Source: JBFWVD01 sp050246915 (GTDB lineage: Bacteria; Actinomycetota; Acidimicrobiia; Acidimicrobiales; Ilumatobacteraceae). Taken from it: a stretch of 46,503 nt of DNA. A model generated the notes under the pieces. The model did no database searches, was not told the origin of the DNA, and worked only from the letters and a program-made list of their open reading frames with translations. How positions within the stretch are numbered: position 1 is the first letter of the stretch; every line of letters begins with the position of its first letter. Of the stretch, positions 33,110 to 41,867 are shown piece after piece. Made by a program: the position numbers and the translations under genes. Location of the stretch: the NCBI GenBank assembly GCA_050246915.1, contig JBFWVD010000041.1:1-46503 (forward strand), written 5' to 3'.

Positions 33110-33856
33110 TCAGCTCATCGTCAGCACCTCGGGACCGTCAGGGCCGACCATGACGGTGTGTTCGGCATGTGCCGCCCAGGTCCGATCGGCTGTGATCACG
33201 GTCCAGCCATCGCTGTCGACGTCGGTGTCTCCCGATCCGGCACACACCATGGGCTCGAGGCACAGCGTGTTACCCACCCGGAGCCTCTGGCCACGGCCGG
33301 GGCGGCCCCAGTTCAACACGTCGGGGTCCTCGTGCATCGCTCGTCCGATGCCATGTCCGCCGTAGCCCTCGACGATCGTGAGTCGGCGTCCCTCCACCAC
33401 GGCAGAGATGGCAGCACCGATGTCCCCCAGGCGCCTGCCGGCGCGCACCTCGCGGATGCCAGCGTCGAGCGCGGCCTCGGCGGTAGCGATCAGGTCCTGG
33501 GCCAGAGCTGATCCGTTCTCGACGATGGTGGAGAACGCGGCATCGGCGTGCCAGCCATCGATGATGGCGCCACAGTCGATCGACACCAGATCACCTTCGG
33601 CCAACTGCCGCTGCGATGGGATGCCGTGCACCACCTCTTCGTTGACCGAGACGCAGACAACGGCTGGGAAGCCGTGGTACCCGAGGAAGTTCGAGACGGC
33701 GCCGCGTCGGTCCAGCACCTCGCGACAGAGCTGGTCGATGTGTGCTGTCGTCACGCCGGGGCGGATCGCAGCTCGAGTGACCTCGTGCATCTCCGCCACG
33801 ACTCGTCCGGCGCGCCGCATCGCGGCGATCTCGTTCGATGTCCGACAGGGGATCAC
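33110..33856 (-). CDS. map: Methionine aminopeptidase type I
   Basis: A 248-residue enzyme removing N-terminal Met from new proteins. Metal ligands are visible in order: DCGAIIDGWHAD (two Asp), GHGIGRAMHEDP (His), LEPMV (Glu) and AHAEHTVMV (Glu). The start is GTG 33856, in a tandem 20-bp duplication that also contains the adk stop, so no clear Shine-Dalgarno site is seen. It follows adk by 16 bp in the usual secY-adk-map-infA order. Confidence 0.95.
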   Translation of the reverse strand: MIPCRTSNEIAAMRRAGRVVAEMHEVTRAAIRPGVTTAHIDQLCREVLDRRGAVSNFLGYHGFPAVVCVSVNEEVVHGIPSQRQLAEGDLVSIDCGAIIDGWHADAAFSTIVENGSALAQDLIATAEAALDAGIREVRAGRRLGDIGAAISAVVEGRRLTIVEGYGGHGIGRAMHEDPDVLNWGRPGRGQRLRVGNTLCLEPMVCAGSGDTDVDSDGWTVITADRTWAAHAEHTVMVGPDGPEVLTMS

Positions 33857-33876
33857 AATGTCCGACAGAGGATCAC
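33837..33876. repeat. Tandem 20-bp duplication at the adk/map junction
   Basis: Units 33837-33856 and 33857-33876 agree at 18 of 20 positions. One copy carries the map GTG start and the next carries the adk stop codon. It looks like a local duplication that set the present gene junction. Confidence 0.85.
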
Positions 33877-34541
33877 AGATGGCGGCGACGATGATCGATT
33901 GCCGCTACGAGGTTGTTCAACACCTCGTCGGGAGCACCCACGCCGTTGACCACGGCGAGTTCGCCCCGGCGCTCGTAGAACTCGATGAGTGGAGCCGTCT
34001 GCGAGTCGTAGAGATCGAGACGCCGGTTGATCGCATCCTCGGTGTCGTCGTCACGCTGCACCACGTCACCGCCGCACACCTGACAGGACCACGTGCCATG
34101 CGTCGGCGCCTGGTTGGCCGTGTAGTTGGTGCCGCAGTCCATGCAGAGGCGACGGGCCGCCAGTCGGTGGAGAACCAGGTCACGAGGGACCTCGAGATCG
34201 ATCACGAGGTCGAGGGGCCGCGCGTGCGTCATGTCGATCAACGCGACCGCCTGCGCGACCGTGCGCGGGAACCCATCGAGGATGTATCCCCGCCGAAGCG
34301 TGTCGGGCTTACCCAGCCGATCGGCCACGATGCCGATCATGACCTCGTCGGGGACGAGGTTGCCCGCGTCCATGATCTCCTTGGCCTGCTTGCCCAGCGG
34401 TGTGCCTTCCTTGACCGCGGCGCGCAGCATGTCGCCGGTCGAGATGTGCGGAACGACGTAGTGACGCGCCAGACGAACGCACTGCGTGCCTTTGCCGGCG
34501 CCTTGACGCCCGAGCATGATCAAGCTCACACCGGGGATCAT
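33873..34541 (-). CDS. adk: Adenylate kinase, zinc-LID form
   Basis: A 222-residue kinase balancing ATP, ADP and AMP. The P-loop GRQGAGKGT is at residues 11-19, AMP binding at HISTGDMLRAA and GYILDGFPRT, and the LID has four Cys in CMDCGTNY and CQVCGGD, the zinc-type long form. The start ATG 34541 has GGGG upstream; a Met at residue 9 directly before LGRQ is an alternative. It follows secY. Confidence 0.96.
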   Translation of the reverse strand: MIPGVSLIMLGRQGAGKGTQCVRLARHYVVPHISTGDMLRAAVKEGTPLGKQAKEIMDAGNLVPDEVMIGIVADRLGKPDTLRRGYILDGFPRTVAQAVALIDMTHARPLDLVIDLEVPRDLVLHRLAARRLCMDCGTNYTANQAPTHGTWSCQVCGGDVVQRDDDTEDAINRRLDLYDSQTAPLIEFYERRGELAVVNGVGAPDEVLNNLVAAIDHRRRHL

Positions 34542-34607
34542 CGGTGTGTCCCCGTGGTTGCGGTCATCGCGGAGTGATGGCGCCCTTGGTCGCCCATCGT
34601 CGGGGCC

Positions 34608-35912
34608 TCACTTCAGGAAGCCCTCGTAGTTGCGCATCATCAACTGCGAGTCGATCTGCTTCATGGTCTCGAGCGCAACGCCGACGGCGATGAGCACGGT
34701 GGTCCCACCGAACGGGAACGAGGTCACATCGGCGATGGCGAGCACGATCGAGGGAAGCAGAGCGATGAGGGCGATGAACAACGCCCCGGGCAAGGTGATC
34801 CGGTTGAGGACCTTCCCGAGGTAACGCTCGGTCTGGGGTCCCGGTCGGATACCCGGGATGAAGCCGCCCTGCTTACGGATCTGATCGGCTTGCTTCACCG
34901 GATCGAACGCGATGGCGACGTAGAAGTAGGCGAAGCCCACGATGAGCAAGCCGTACAGCAAGAGGTGCACGGGGCTCGTCGCGTTCGTCACGTGGTTGTC
35001 GATGGCGTCTTGCAGCCAGGACCAATGGATGACGTTGGTGAGCAGAGCCGGGAGGTACAGCACCGACGAAGCGAAGATGATGGGGATGACACCGGCCTGG
35101 TTCACCTTGAGCGGGATGTAGGTGGACTGACCGCCGTACATACGCCGCCCGACGACTCGCTTGGCGAACTGCACGGGGATCCGACGCTGGCCCTGCTCGA
35201 CGAACACGATGGCGACCAACGTGGCGATGGACAGCGCAACGATGATGGTGAACAAGAAGTAGCGGTCGGCCTGGACCAGTGCCCAGTACTGCACCGGGAG
35301 CGAACTCACGACGGAGGCGAAGATAAGCACGCTCATGCCGTTCCCGATGCCGCGTTGGGTGACGATCTCGCCCATCCACATCAGCAGAGCGGTGCCCGCC
35401 GTCAGCGTCAGGACCACCAGCATCACGCGGGGGAAGCTGAAGTCGGGCAGCAATACCACCGTCGGGGCGTTGTTGCCGCCGAGCAGACGGCCACCGTTGC
35501 CACGGCCGAACAGGAAGGCCAGTCCGGTTGCCTGGATGAAGGCAATGCCGATGCCCAGGTAGCGCGTGGTCTGTGTCAACTTGCGTTGACCGACCGCTCC
35601 TTGGTTCTGCCACTGCTCGAACTTCGGGATCACCACGCCGAGGATCTGCACGATGATCGACGCGGTGATGTACGGCATGATCCCGAGGGCGAAGATCGCC
35701 ATCTGGGTCAAGGCTCCACCGGAGAACAGGTTGAGGAGGCTGAGCGCGCCACCCTCCTTGGCCTGATCCTGCAACTGCTTGACCGCCTCGTAGTCCACGC
35801 CCGGGACCGGGATGTGGGCGCCGAGGCGGTAGATCACGACCATCAGCAGTGTGAACGCGATCTTGTTGCGAAGGTCAGAAGCCTTCCAGACGTTCTTCAG
35901 GCTGGTCAGCAC
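34608..35912 (-). CDS. secY: Protein translocase subunit SecY
   Basis: A 434-residue channel protein with ten TM helices. GAHIPVPGVD, PYITASIIVQIL (plug/TM2 region), GIGNGMS (loop before TM5) and GGQSTYIPLKVNQAGVIP are hallmarks. It is placed after rplO as in the spc operon of most bacteria, and exports the signal-peptide proteins found elsewhere in the window. Confidence 0.98.
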   Translation of the reverse strand: MLTSLKNVWKASDLRNKIAFTLLMVVIYRLGAHIPVPGVDYEAVKQLQDQAKEGGALSLLNLFSGGALTQMAIFALGIMPYITASIIVQILGVVIPKFEQWQNQGAVGQRKLTQTTRYLGIGIAFIQATGLAFLFGRGNGGRLLGGNNAPTVVLLPDFSFPRVMLVVLTLTAGTALLMWMGEIVTQRGIGNGMSVLIFASVVSSLPVQYWALVQADRYFLFTIIVALSIATLVAIVFVEQGQRRIPVQFAKRVVGRRMYGGQSTYIPLKVNQAGVIPIIFASSVLYLPALLTNVIHWSWLQDAIDNHVTNATSPVHLLLYGLLIVGFAYFYVAIAFDPVKQADQIRKQGGFIPGIRPGPQTERYLGKVLNRITLPGALFIALIALLPSIVLAIADVTSFPFGGTTVLIAVGVALETMKQIDSQLMMRNYEGFLK

Positions 35913-35970
35913 TCAGGACTCCTTGGCACCGTCGGACCGGCGGTTGCAGACGTGTCGGTCAGCGAAGAGA

Positions 35971-36462
35971 TCAGCGGTTGGTGAACTGGTTGCCCTTGGC
36001 CGGCGGCCGGATCGCGTACGGCGACGGCAGCACCTCGACACTACCTCCGGCGGCCACGATGGCAGCCTCGGCGGCTTTCGAGAAGGCATGGGCGGTGACC
36101 CGGACGGGCCGGTTGATCTCGCCACGGGCGAGGACCTTCACCAGTGCACCCTTGGACACGAGGCCATGGGCGTGCAGCGTGGCCGGCGTGACCTCTGACT
36201 CCTCGAGCGAATCGAGGGCGTGGAGGTTGAGGGCCTGGTACTCGACGCGGAACGGGTTGGTGAAGCCCTTGAGCTTCGGTACCCGCTGCTTGAGCGGCAT
36301 CTGGCCGCCTTCGAAGCCCACCGGAACCTTGCCGCGGCCCCGGGCGCGCTGGCCCTTGGTTCCACGGCCATGGGTCTTGCCGCCCTTGCCGCCGATGCCG
36401 CGGGCCATGCGCTTGCTGCGCTTGTTCGAGCCCGGTACGGGCTGGAGTTCGTCAACACGCAT
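35971..36462 (-). CDS. rplO: 50S ribosomal protein L15 (uL15)
   Basis: A 163-residue L15. GIGGKGGKTHGRGTKGQRAR and GFEGGQMPLKQRVPKLKGF are the characteristic Gly/Lys-rich segments that thread into 23S rRNA. It starts 3 bp after rpmD and is 58 bp from secY. Confidence 0.97.
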   Translation of the reverse strand: MRVDELQPVPGSNKRSKRMARGIGGKGGKTHGRGTKGQRARGRGKVPVGFEGGQMPLKQRVPKLKGFTNPFRVEYQALNLHALDSLEESEVTPATLHAHGLVSKGALVKVLARGEINRPVRVTAHAFSKAAEAAIVAAGGSVEVLPSPYAIRPPAKGNQFTNR

Positions 36463-36465
36463 GGT

Positions 36466-36648
36466 TCAGTCCTCCACCGTCTCGACGGTGATCAGATGAG
36501 GGACCCGGGCGATCATGCCGCGGATCTCGGGACGGTCCGGAAGGACGTTGGTCTTGCCGATGCCGCGCAGCCCGAGCGCCCGCAGCGTGCCGCGGTGCTT
36601 GGGCTTGGTAGCGATGGACGAACGGACCTGGGTGACCTTGAGTGCCAT
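36466..36648 (-). CDS. rpmD: 50S ribosomal protein L30 (uL30)
   Basis: A 60-residue L30 with KVTQVRSSIATKPKHRGTLR and LGLRGIGKTNVLPD, the standard bacterial short form. It lies 2 bp after rpsE and 3 bp before rplO. Confidence 0.96.
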   Translation of the reverse strand: MALKVTQVRSSIATKPKHRGTLRALGLRGIGKTNVLPDRPEIRGMIARVPHLITVETVED

Positions 36649-36650
36649 GG

Positions 36651-37211
36651 TCAGTGCACCTCACTGGGGACGTGCGGTCCCCGCTGCGACTCGCGATACG
36701 CCGCGAGCATGCCCTTGGGCACGAACTCTTCGGGATCAAGACCCCGGCGACGAGCGACCTCGTCGGGCCGCTTCAACGACGCGAGGCCCTGGATGGTGGC
36801 CCGGGCGACGTTGATGGCGTTGGAGGAACCGAGGCTCTTGCAAAGGACGTCGTGGACTCCGGCCTCTTCGAGGATGGCGCGGGCCGCACCACCGGCGATC
36901 ACGCCGGTACCGGGAGCGGCGGGCTTCAAGAGCACCCGTCCAGCACCCGTCTCTCCGATGATCGGATGGGTGATGGTGGTACCGGCCAGCGGCACGGAGA
37001 AGAGATTCTTCTTGGCCTCTTCAGTGCCCTTTTGAATGGCAAGGGGAACTTCCTTGGCCTTGCCGTAGCCGAGGCCGACACGGCCGGCCCCGTCGCCGAT
37101 CACCACGAGCGCGGTGAACGAGAAACGACGACCACCCTTGACCACCTTGGCCACGCGGTTGATGGTGATGACCCGCGACTCGCGCAGGCCACTCATGTCC
37201 TGGGTTGCCAT
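36651..37211 (-). CDS. rpsE: 30S ribosomal protein S5 (uS5)
   Basis: A 186-residue S5 with the double-stranded RNA-binding part (VITINRVAKVVKGGRRFSFT, GLGYGKAKEVPLAI) and the C-terminal SLGSSNAINVARATIQGL. It influences decoding fidelity. A 53-bp gap separates it from rplR, larger than neighbouring gaps. Confidence 0.97.
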   Translation of the reverse strand: MATQDMSGLRESRVITINRVAKVVKGGRRFSFTALVVIGDGAGRVGLGYGKAKEVPLAIQKGTEEAKKNLFSVPLAGTTITHPIIGETGAGRVLLKPAAPGTGVIAGGAARAILEEAGVHDVLCKSLGSSNAINVARATIQGLASLKRPDEVARRRGLDPEEFVPKGMLAAYRESQRGPHVPSEVH

Positions 37212-37264
37212 CAGATTTCCCTCTCTGGTGCTCGTGCCACGTCGCTGTTGATGTTCGTCACGGC

Positions 37265-37633
37265 TCAGAACTCCAAGCCGGCGTCGCGGGCGGCCTGCGC
37301 AGCTGCTGCGACACGACCGTGGTACAGGAATCCACCGCGGTCGAACACCACGGTTGTGACACCGGCAGCCTTGGCCCGCTCAGCGACGAGCTGACCGACC
37401 TTGGTTGCGGCATCGATGTTGCCGGTGCCGCCGGCGGCGCGCACTGCAGCTTCGGTGGTCGACGCCGCGGCCAAGGTACGGCCGGTCGAGTCGTCGATCA
37501 CCTGGATCGAGAAGTGCTTGTTGGAACGGAAGACCGCGAGCCGCGGCCGTGCCGGAGTGCCGGCGACCTTGACCCGGACCCGGCGATGTCGGCGCAGACG
37601 CAGATCGCGCTTTTGCTTGGCGGTGAAACTCAT
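37265..37633 (-). CDS. rplR: 50S ribosomal protein L18 (uL18)
   Basis: A 122-residue L18, a 5S rRNA binder. RRHRRVRVKVAGTPARPRLA, then NKHFSIQVIDD and VVFDRGGFLYHGRVAAAAQA are typical. It starts 7 bp after rplF. Confidence 0.97.
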   Translation of the reverse strand: MSFTAKQKRDLRLRRHRRVRVKVAGTPARPRLAVFRSNKHFSIQVIDDSTGRTLAAASTTEAAVRAAGGTGNIDAATKVGQLVAERAKAAGVTTVVFDRGGFLYHGRVAAAAQAARDAGLEF

Positions 37634-37640
37634 CGTGTCC

Positions 37641-38180
37641 TCACTTGCCCGTCTTGCCGGCCTTGCGGAGGATCTTCTCTCCGGCGTAGCGGACGCCCTT
37701 GCCCTTGTACGGCTCGGGCTTGCGGATGGAGCGGATGTTGGCGGCGACCTGGCCGACCGCTTCCTTGTCGATGCCCTTCACCACGATCTTCGTGGGGGCG
37801 GGCACCTCGAACTCGATGCCCTCGGGGGCGTCGACGAGCACCGGGTGGCTGAACCCGAGAGCGAGCTTCAGTCCCTTGGGGCCCTGGGCTTCGGCGCGGT
37901 AGCCGACGCCCACGATGTCGAGTTCCTTGGTGAAGCCGGTCGTGACGCCGGTGACCATGTTGGACACCAGCGTGCGGGTCAGCCCGTGCAACGCACGGTT
38001 CTGGCGCTCGTCGTTGGGACGCTCGACGAGCAGCGTCGAACCGTCCTGGCGAACGGTGATGGCGCCGGCGAGCTCACGCGACAGCGTGCCCTTGGGACCT
38101 TTGACCGTGACCTGGCGTCCGTCGAGGTTGATGTCGACGCCCGCGGGCACGGTGATGGGGGTACGTCCGATTCTGCTCAT
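37641..38180 (-). CDS. rplF: 50S ribosomal protein L6 (uL6)
   Basis: A 179-residue L6 made of two similar folds. SRIGRTPITVPAGVDI begins it and GKGVRYAGEKILRKAGKTGK ends it, the latter binding near the sarcin-ricin loop. It is 7 bp after rpsH and 7 bp before rplR. Confidence 0.97.
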   Translation of the reverse strand: MSRIGRTPITVPAGVDINLDGRQVTVKGPKGTLSRELAGAITVRQDGSTLLVERPNDERQNRALHGLTRTLVSNMVTGVTTGFTKELDIVGVGYRAEAQGPKGLKLALGFSHPVLVDAPEGIEFEVPAPTKIVVKGIDKEAVGQVAANIRSIRKPEPYKGKGVRYAGEKILRKAGKTGK

Positions 38181-38187
38181 GCCTTCC

Positions 38188-38592
38188 TCACCACACGTAG
38201 CACAGGACTTCGCCGCCGGCGTTGGCCTTGCGGGCCTCGCGGTCGGTCATCAGTCCTTTGGAGGTGGACAGGACAGCCACGCCGAGACCGCCGTACACAC
38301 GGGGGACCTCGGTGGCCTTGCGGTACACCCGAAGGCCCGGCTTCGACACCCGGCGGAGGCCAGAGATCGTGCGGGAACGATCGTGGGCGTACTTCATGTT
38401 GATGGTGAGCACCTGGCCCGGCCCCTTGGTGGAGTCGGCGAGCTTGTAGCTCTCGATGTAGCCCTCCTTGCGGAGGACCTCGGCCAGTGCGACCTTCTGC
38501 TTCGACGACGGCATGGACACCTGGTCGTGCAACGCCATGTTGGCGTTACGGATGCGGGTGAGCATGTCTGCGATGGGATCTGTCATGGACAT
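38188..38592 (-). CDS. rpsH: 30S ribosomal protein S8 (uS8)
   Basis: A 134-residue S8. TDPIADMLTRIRNANMALHD starts it and GLGVAVLSTSKGLMTDREAR closes it. S8 is a central-domain assembly protein and, in E. coli, the repressor of the spc operon. It lies 14 bp after rpsN. Confidence 0.97.
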   Translation of the reverse strand: MSMTDPIADMLTRIRNANMALHDQVSMPSSKQKVALAEVLRKEGYIESYKLADSTKGPGQVLTINMKYAHDRSRTISGLRRVSKPGLRVYRKATEVPRVYGGLGVAVLSTSKGLMTDREARKANAGGEVLCYVW

Positions 38593-38606
38593 CTATGCAG
38601 CCCCCC

Positions 38607-38792
38607 TCACCAGCTGGCCTTGGTCACGCCGGGCACTTCGCCCGCGTGGACCATCTGACGGAGACAGACACGGCAGAGCCCGAACTTCCGGAACACTGCC
38701 TTGGGCCGGCCACAGCGACGGCAGCGCGTGTATGCCCGGACCTTGTACTTGGGCTTGCGCTGCTGCTTTTCGATCAATGCCTTCTTGGCCAT
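38607..38792 (-). CDS. rpsN: 30S ribosomal protein S14 type Z (uS14), zinc-binding
   Basis: A 61-residue short S14 with CRRCGRP and CRVCLR, the four-Cys zinc ribbon. This C+ form is common in actinobacteria, many of which also have a longer zinc-free paralogue elsewhere for zinc starvation. It is placed between rplE and rpsH. Confidence 0.97.
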   Translation of the reverse strand: MAKKALIEKQQRKPKYKVRAYTRCRRCGRPKAVFRKFGLCRVCLRQMVHAGEVPGVTKASW

Positions 38793-38795
38793 GGC

Positions 38796-39368
38796 TCAGT
38801 TCTGCCCTTCGCGCTTGAACGGGAAACCGAAGGCATCGAGGAGGGCCTTGCCTTCGGCATTGGTACGGGCGGTCGTCACGATCGTGATGTCCATGCCGCG
38901 GGGCACGTCCACCTTGTCGTAGTCGATCTCCGGGAAGATCAACTGCTCGGTCACACCGAAGGTGTAGTTCCCTCGGCCGTCGAACGAGTTGGCGGGAAGA
39001 CCGCGGAAGTCCCGGATACGAGGGATCGCCAGAGCGATCAGTCGATCGAGGAACTCCCACATCCGGTCGCCGCGCAAGGTCACCTTGCATCCGATGGCCT
39101 GACCCTCACGGAGCTTGAAGCCGGCGATCGACTTGTTCGCTCGCGTCACGAGGGGCTTTTGGCCACTGATGATCTCGAGGTCCTTCAGCGCCACCTCGAG
39201 GAGGGACTGCTGCTGGGCAGCGCGACCCACGCCCATGTTGATCACGATCTTTTCGAAGGTCGGGACCATCATGACGTTGGGGAGGTTGAGCTGCGTCCTG
39301 AGATCAGCCTTCACCTGCGCCAGGTACTTCTTCTTCAATCTCGGCATCTCGGCCGTCACAGTGCTCAC
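38796..39368 (-). CDS. rplE: 50S ribosomal protein L5 (uL5)
   Basis: A 190-residue L5, the 5S rRNA-binding protein of the central protuberance. VPTFEKIVINMGVG, ISGQKPLVTRANKSIAGFKL and NYTFGVTEQLIFPEIDYD are characteristic. Its start shares ATGA with the rplX stop. Confidence 0.97.
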   Translation of the reverse strand: MSTVTAEMPRLKKKYLAQVKADLRTQLNLPNVMMVPTFEKIVINMGVGRAAQQQSLLEVALKDLEIISGQKPLVTRANKSIAGFKLREGQAIGCKVTLRGDRMWEFLDRLIALAIPRIRDFRGLPANSFDGRGNYTFGVTEQLIFPEIDYDKVDVPRGMDITIVTTARTNAEGKALLDAFGFPFKREGQN

Positions 39369-39685
39369 GGCAGATCAGCTCCCGTCTTCTTGTCGATCCG
39401 CACCTTCGTGGCCGAACCGTCGGCGGCCTTCGTGATGCGGTAGCCGGCCCGGGTGGGCTTGCCATTGGTGCCGACGAGCGCCACGTTGCTGGCGTCGAGC
39501 GGCATGAGCTTGTCGATGATGCCGCCCTGCTGGTTCGAGCGAGTCGGCTTCTGATGACGCTTGGCGATGTTGACGCCTTCGACGATCACCTTGTTCTTGT
39601 CGGGCATGGCGACGAGCACGGTGCCCTCGACGCCCTTGTCCTTACCGGACAGCACGACGACGCGATCTCCCTTACGGATCTTCAT
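39365..39685 (-). CDS. rplX: 50S ribosomal protein L24 (uL24)
   Basis: A 106-residue L24 with the KOW motif RKGDRVVVLSGKDKGVEGTV. ATG 39685 is taken, since the in-frame upstream extension is antisense-like sequence inside rplN. It starts 1 bp after the rplN stop and overlaps rplE. Confidence 0.96.
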   Translation of the reverse strand: MKIRKGDRVVVLSGKDKGVEGTVLVAMPDKNKVIVEGVNIAKRHQKPTRSNQQGGIIDKLMPLDASNVALVGTNGKPTRAGYRITKAADGSATKVRIDKKTGADLP

Positions 39686-39686
39686 G

Positions 39687-40055
39687 TCACAGCACCTCCG
39701 GGGCGAGCGAGACGATTCGCATGAACTTCTTGTCCCGGAGCTCGCGGCCGACCGGTCCGAAGATGCGGGTGCCACGGGGCGTCTGGTCATCCTTGATGAG
39801 CACGGCTGCGTTCTCGTCGAAGCGGATGTAGCTGCCGTCCGGGCGACGCTTCTCCTTCTTGGTGCGCACGACGACGCACTTCACGACGTCGCCCTTCTTC
39901 ACGGCCGCACCAGGGATGGCGTCTTTCACGGTGGCGACGAAGATGTCGCCGATCGAGGCGTAACGGCGACGGGTGCCACCGAGGACCTTGATCACGAGGA
40001 CTTCCTTGGCGCCGGAGTTGTCGGCGACGCGAAGCCGGGATTCCTGCTGGATCAT
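39687..40055 (-). CDS. rplN: 50S ribosomal protein L14 (uL14)
   Basis: A 122-residue L14, beginning IQQESRLRVADNSGAKEVL and ending KKFMRIVSLAPEVL, part of the intersubunit face of the 50S. Its ATG shares ATGA with the rpsQ stop. Confidence 0.97.
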   Translation of the reverse strand: MIQQESRLRVADNSGAKEVLVIKVLGGTRRRYASIGDIFVATVKDAIPGAAVKKGDVVKCVVVRTKKEKRRPDGSYIRFDENAAVLIKDDQTPRGTRIFGPVGRELRDKKFMRIVSLAPEVL

Positions 40056-40336
40056 TTGGCACGCTCCAGGATCTCCACGAGGCGCCAGCGCTTCAGCTTC
40101 GACAACGGCCGGGTCTCCATGACGCGGACGCGGTCGCCGATCCGCACGTCGTTGTTGGCGTCGTGCACGTACAGCTTCTTGGTGCGCTGGACGGTCTTGG
40201 CGTACTTGGGGTGACGCACTCGTTCGACCACGGCGACGACGGCGGTCTGCTCCATCTTGTTGGAGATGACGATTCCGTCGCGCACCTTGCGGGCGTTGCG
40301 CTCTTGTTCGGTTGCGGGGGTCTGCTCGTCGCTCAC
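40052..40336 (-). CDS. rpsQ: 30S ribosomal protein S17 (uS17)
   Basis: A 94-residue S17 with GIVISNKMEQTAVVAVVERV and the OB-fold segment VRIGDRVRVMETRPLSKLKR. The acidic N-terminal tail (SDEQTPATEQERNARKV) is longer than in E. coli, as often in actinobacteria. ATGA overlap with rpmC. Confidence 0.96.
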   Translation of the reverse strand: MSDEQTPATEQERNARKVRDGIVISNKMEQTAVVAVVERVRHPKYAKTVQRTKKLYVHDANNDVRIGDRVRVMETRPLSKLKRWRLVEILERAK

Positions 40337-40554
40337 TTGCCAGCCTCCATCGCTTCGGCCGCACGGATCTCACGCGCCCGCAGCTCGGTGTTGATGCGGG
40401 CGATCTCCCGCTTGGTACGGGGGATCAGCGCGGTGTTCTCGAGCTGACCAGTCGCCAGGTTGAAGCGACGCTTGAACAAGTCGTCCTTGGCCTCGGCGAG
40501 ACGCTCCAGGAGCGATGCGTCGTCGAGCTCACGCAGTTCGTCTGCAGCTGCCAT
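40333..40554 (-). CDS. rpmC: 50S ribosomal protein L29 (uL29)
   Basis: A 73-residue helical hairpin protein, ELRELDDASLLERLAEAKDD then TGQLENTALIPRTKREIARI. It lies at the peptide exit where trigger factor docks. ATG 40554 shares one base with the rplP stop (TGATG). Confidence 0.96.
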   Translation of the reverse strand: MAAADELRELDDASLLERLAEAKDDLFKRRFNLATGQLENTALIPRTKREIARINTELRAREIRAAEAMEAGK

Positions 40555-40970
40555 CAGATGCTCTCCTCCCGGGTGATGACCCGAGCGCGGATGGGGAGCT
40601 TCTGGATGGCGCGCTCCATGGCGGCCTTCGCCGTCTCCGGGTTCGGGTAGTTCAGTTCGAACATCACGCGACCGGGCTTCACCACGGCGACCCAATGCTC
40701 GGGGTTGCCCTTGCCCGATCCCATACGGGTTTCGGCCGGCTTCTGCGTCACCGGCTTGTCCGGGAACACGTTGATCCACACCTTGCCGCCACGACGGATG
40801 TGGCGCGTCATGGCGATACGGGCGGCTTCGATCTGGCGGGCGGTGATCCAACCCGGCTCGAGAGCCTGGATGCCGTAGTCGCCGAAGGCGAGCTCCGTGC
40901 CACCCTTGGCAACACCCCGCATGCGACCGCGCTGTTGCTTGCGGTGCTTGACCTTTCTGGGCATCAACAT
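40554..40970 (-). CDS. rplP: 50S ribosomal protein L16 (uL16)
   Basis: A 138-residue L16 near the A-site tRNA. LMPRKVKHRKQQRGRMRG starts it, followed by ARIAMTRHIRRGGKVWINVF and MGSGKGNPEHWVAVVKPGR. It is 6 bp after rpsC. Confidence 0.97.
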   Translation of the reverse strand: MLMPRKVKHRKQQRGRMRGVAKGGTELAFGDYGIQALEPGWITARQIEAARIAMTRHIRRGGKVWINVFPDKPVTQKPAETRMGSGKGNPEHWVAVVKPGRVMFELNYPNPETAKAAMERAIQKLPIRARVITREESI

Positions 40971-40976
40971 CTGTGA

Positions 40977-41867
40977 TCAGTCCTCGTTCTTGCGGAAGTG
41001 GGCGGGCTCGGAGGAGGACCGGATGTTGCGGTTGATCTCCTCCTCCTCGGCCAGCAGCTTCTCGAGCTCGGGATCGGCTTCCTTGATGAGCGGCGCAGCG
41101 TCCTCGACGACCTCATCGGTCGACTCGACGCGACGACGGCCAGCCGACGACACGACCTTGCGGGGGGCACCCAGGCCGGAAGCATCGCCCACGGCCATGG
41201 CGGCCTCAGCGGCAGCCTTGTCCTGGTTGACGCTCTTGTACGGGAGGATGTCGCCCTTGTAGATCCACACCTTCACGCCGATGCGGCCATAGGTGGTCTT
41301 GGCCTCGCGGAAGCCGTAGTCGATGTCGGCGCGCAACGTGTGCAGCGGCACACGGCCCTCGCGGTACCACTCGGTACGGCTCATCTCGGCGCCACCGAGG
41401 CGACCGGAGCACTGCACCCGGATGCCCTGCACGCCGGCCTTCTGGGCGTTCTGCACGGCGCGCTTCATGGCCCGACGGAAGGCGATGCGGTTGGCGAGCT
41501 GATCGGCCACACCCTGGGCGATGAGCGCTGCGTCGAGCTCCGGCTGCTTGATCTCAACGATGTTGAGCTGCACCTTGGGGTTGCCGGTGAGCTTGGTGAG
41601 CATCTGGCGCAGCTCGTCGGCCTGGGCGCCTCGACGCCCGATGACGATGCCCGGACGTGCAGTGTGGATGTCGACGCGGAGCTTGTCGCTCGTGCGCTCC
41701 ACCTCGATGCGGCTGATCGCGGCGTTCTCCAGCTTGGTGGAGATCATGTCGCGGATCTTCCAGTCCTCGATGAGGTAGTCCTGGTACTTGCGCTCGCTGA
41801 ACCACCGGCTCTTCCAGTCGGTGGTGACACCGAGACGGAAGCCGTACGGATTGACCTTCTGACCCAT
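40977..41867 (-). CDS. rpsC: 30S ribosomal protein S3 (uS3) with acidic C-terminal tail
   Basis: A 296-residue S3 with the KH domain (RPGIVIGRRGAQADELRQ) and the C-terminal core GVKVWIYKGDILP. It is about 60 residues longer than E. coli S3. The extra tail is rich in Glu and Ser (DPELEKLLAEEEEI) and likely disordered, as in several actinobacteria. ATG 41867 shares TGATG with the rplV stop. Confidence 0.97.
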   Translation of the reverse strand: MGQKVNPYGFRLGVTTDWKSRWFSERKYQDYLIEDWKIRDMISTKLENAAISRIEVERTSDKLRVDIHTARPGIVIGRRGAQADELRQMLTKLTGNPKVQLNIVEIKQPELDAALIAQGVADQLANRIAFRRAMKRAVQNAQKAGVQGIRVQCSGRLGGAEMSRTEWYREGRVPLHTLRADIDYGFREAKTTYGRIGVKVWIYKGDILPYKSVNQDKAAAEAAMAVGDASGLGAPRKVVSSAGRRRVESTDEVVEDAAPLIKEADPELEKLLAEEEEINRNIRSSSEPAHFRKNED

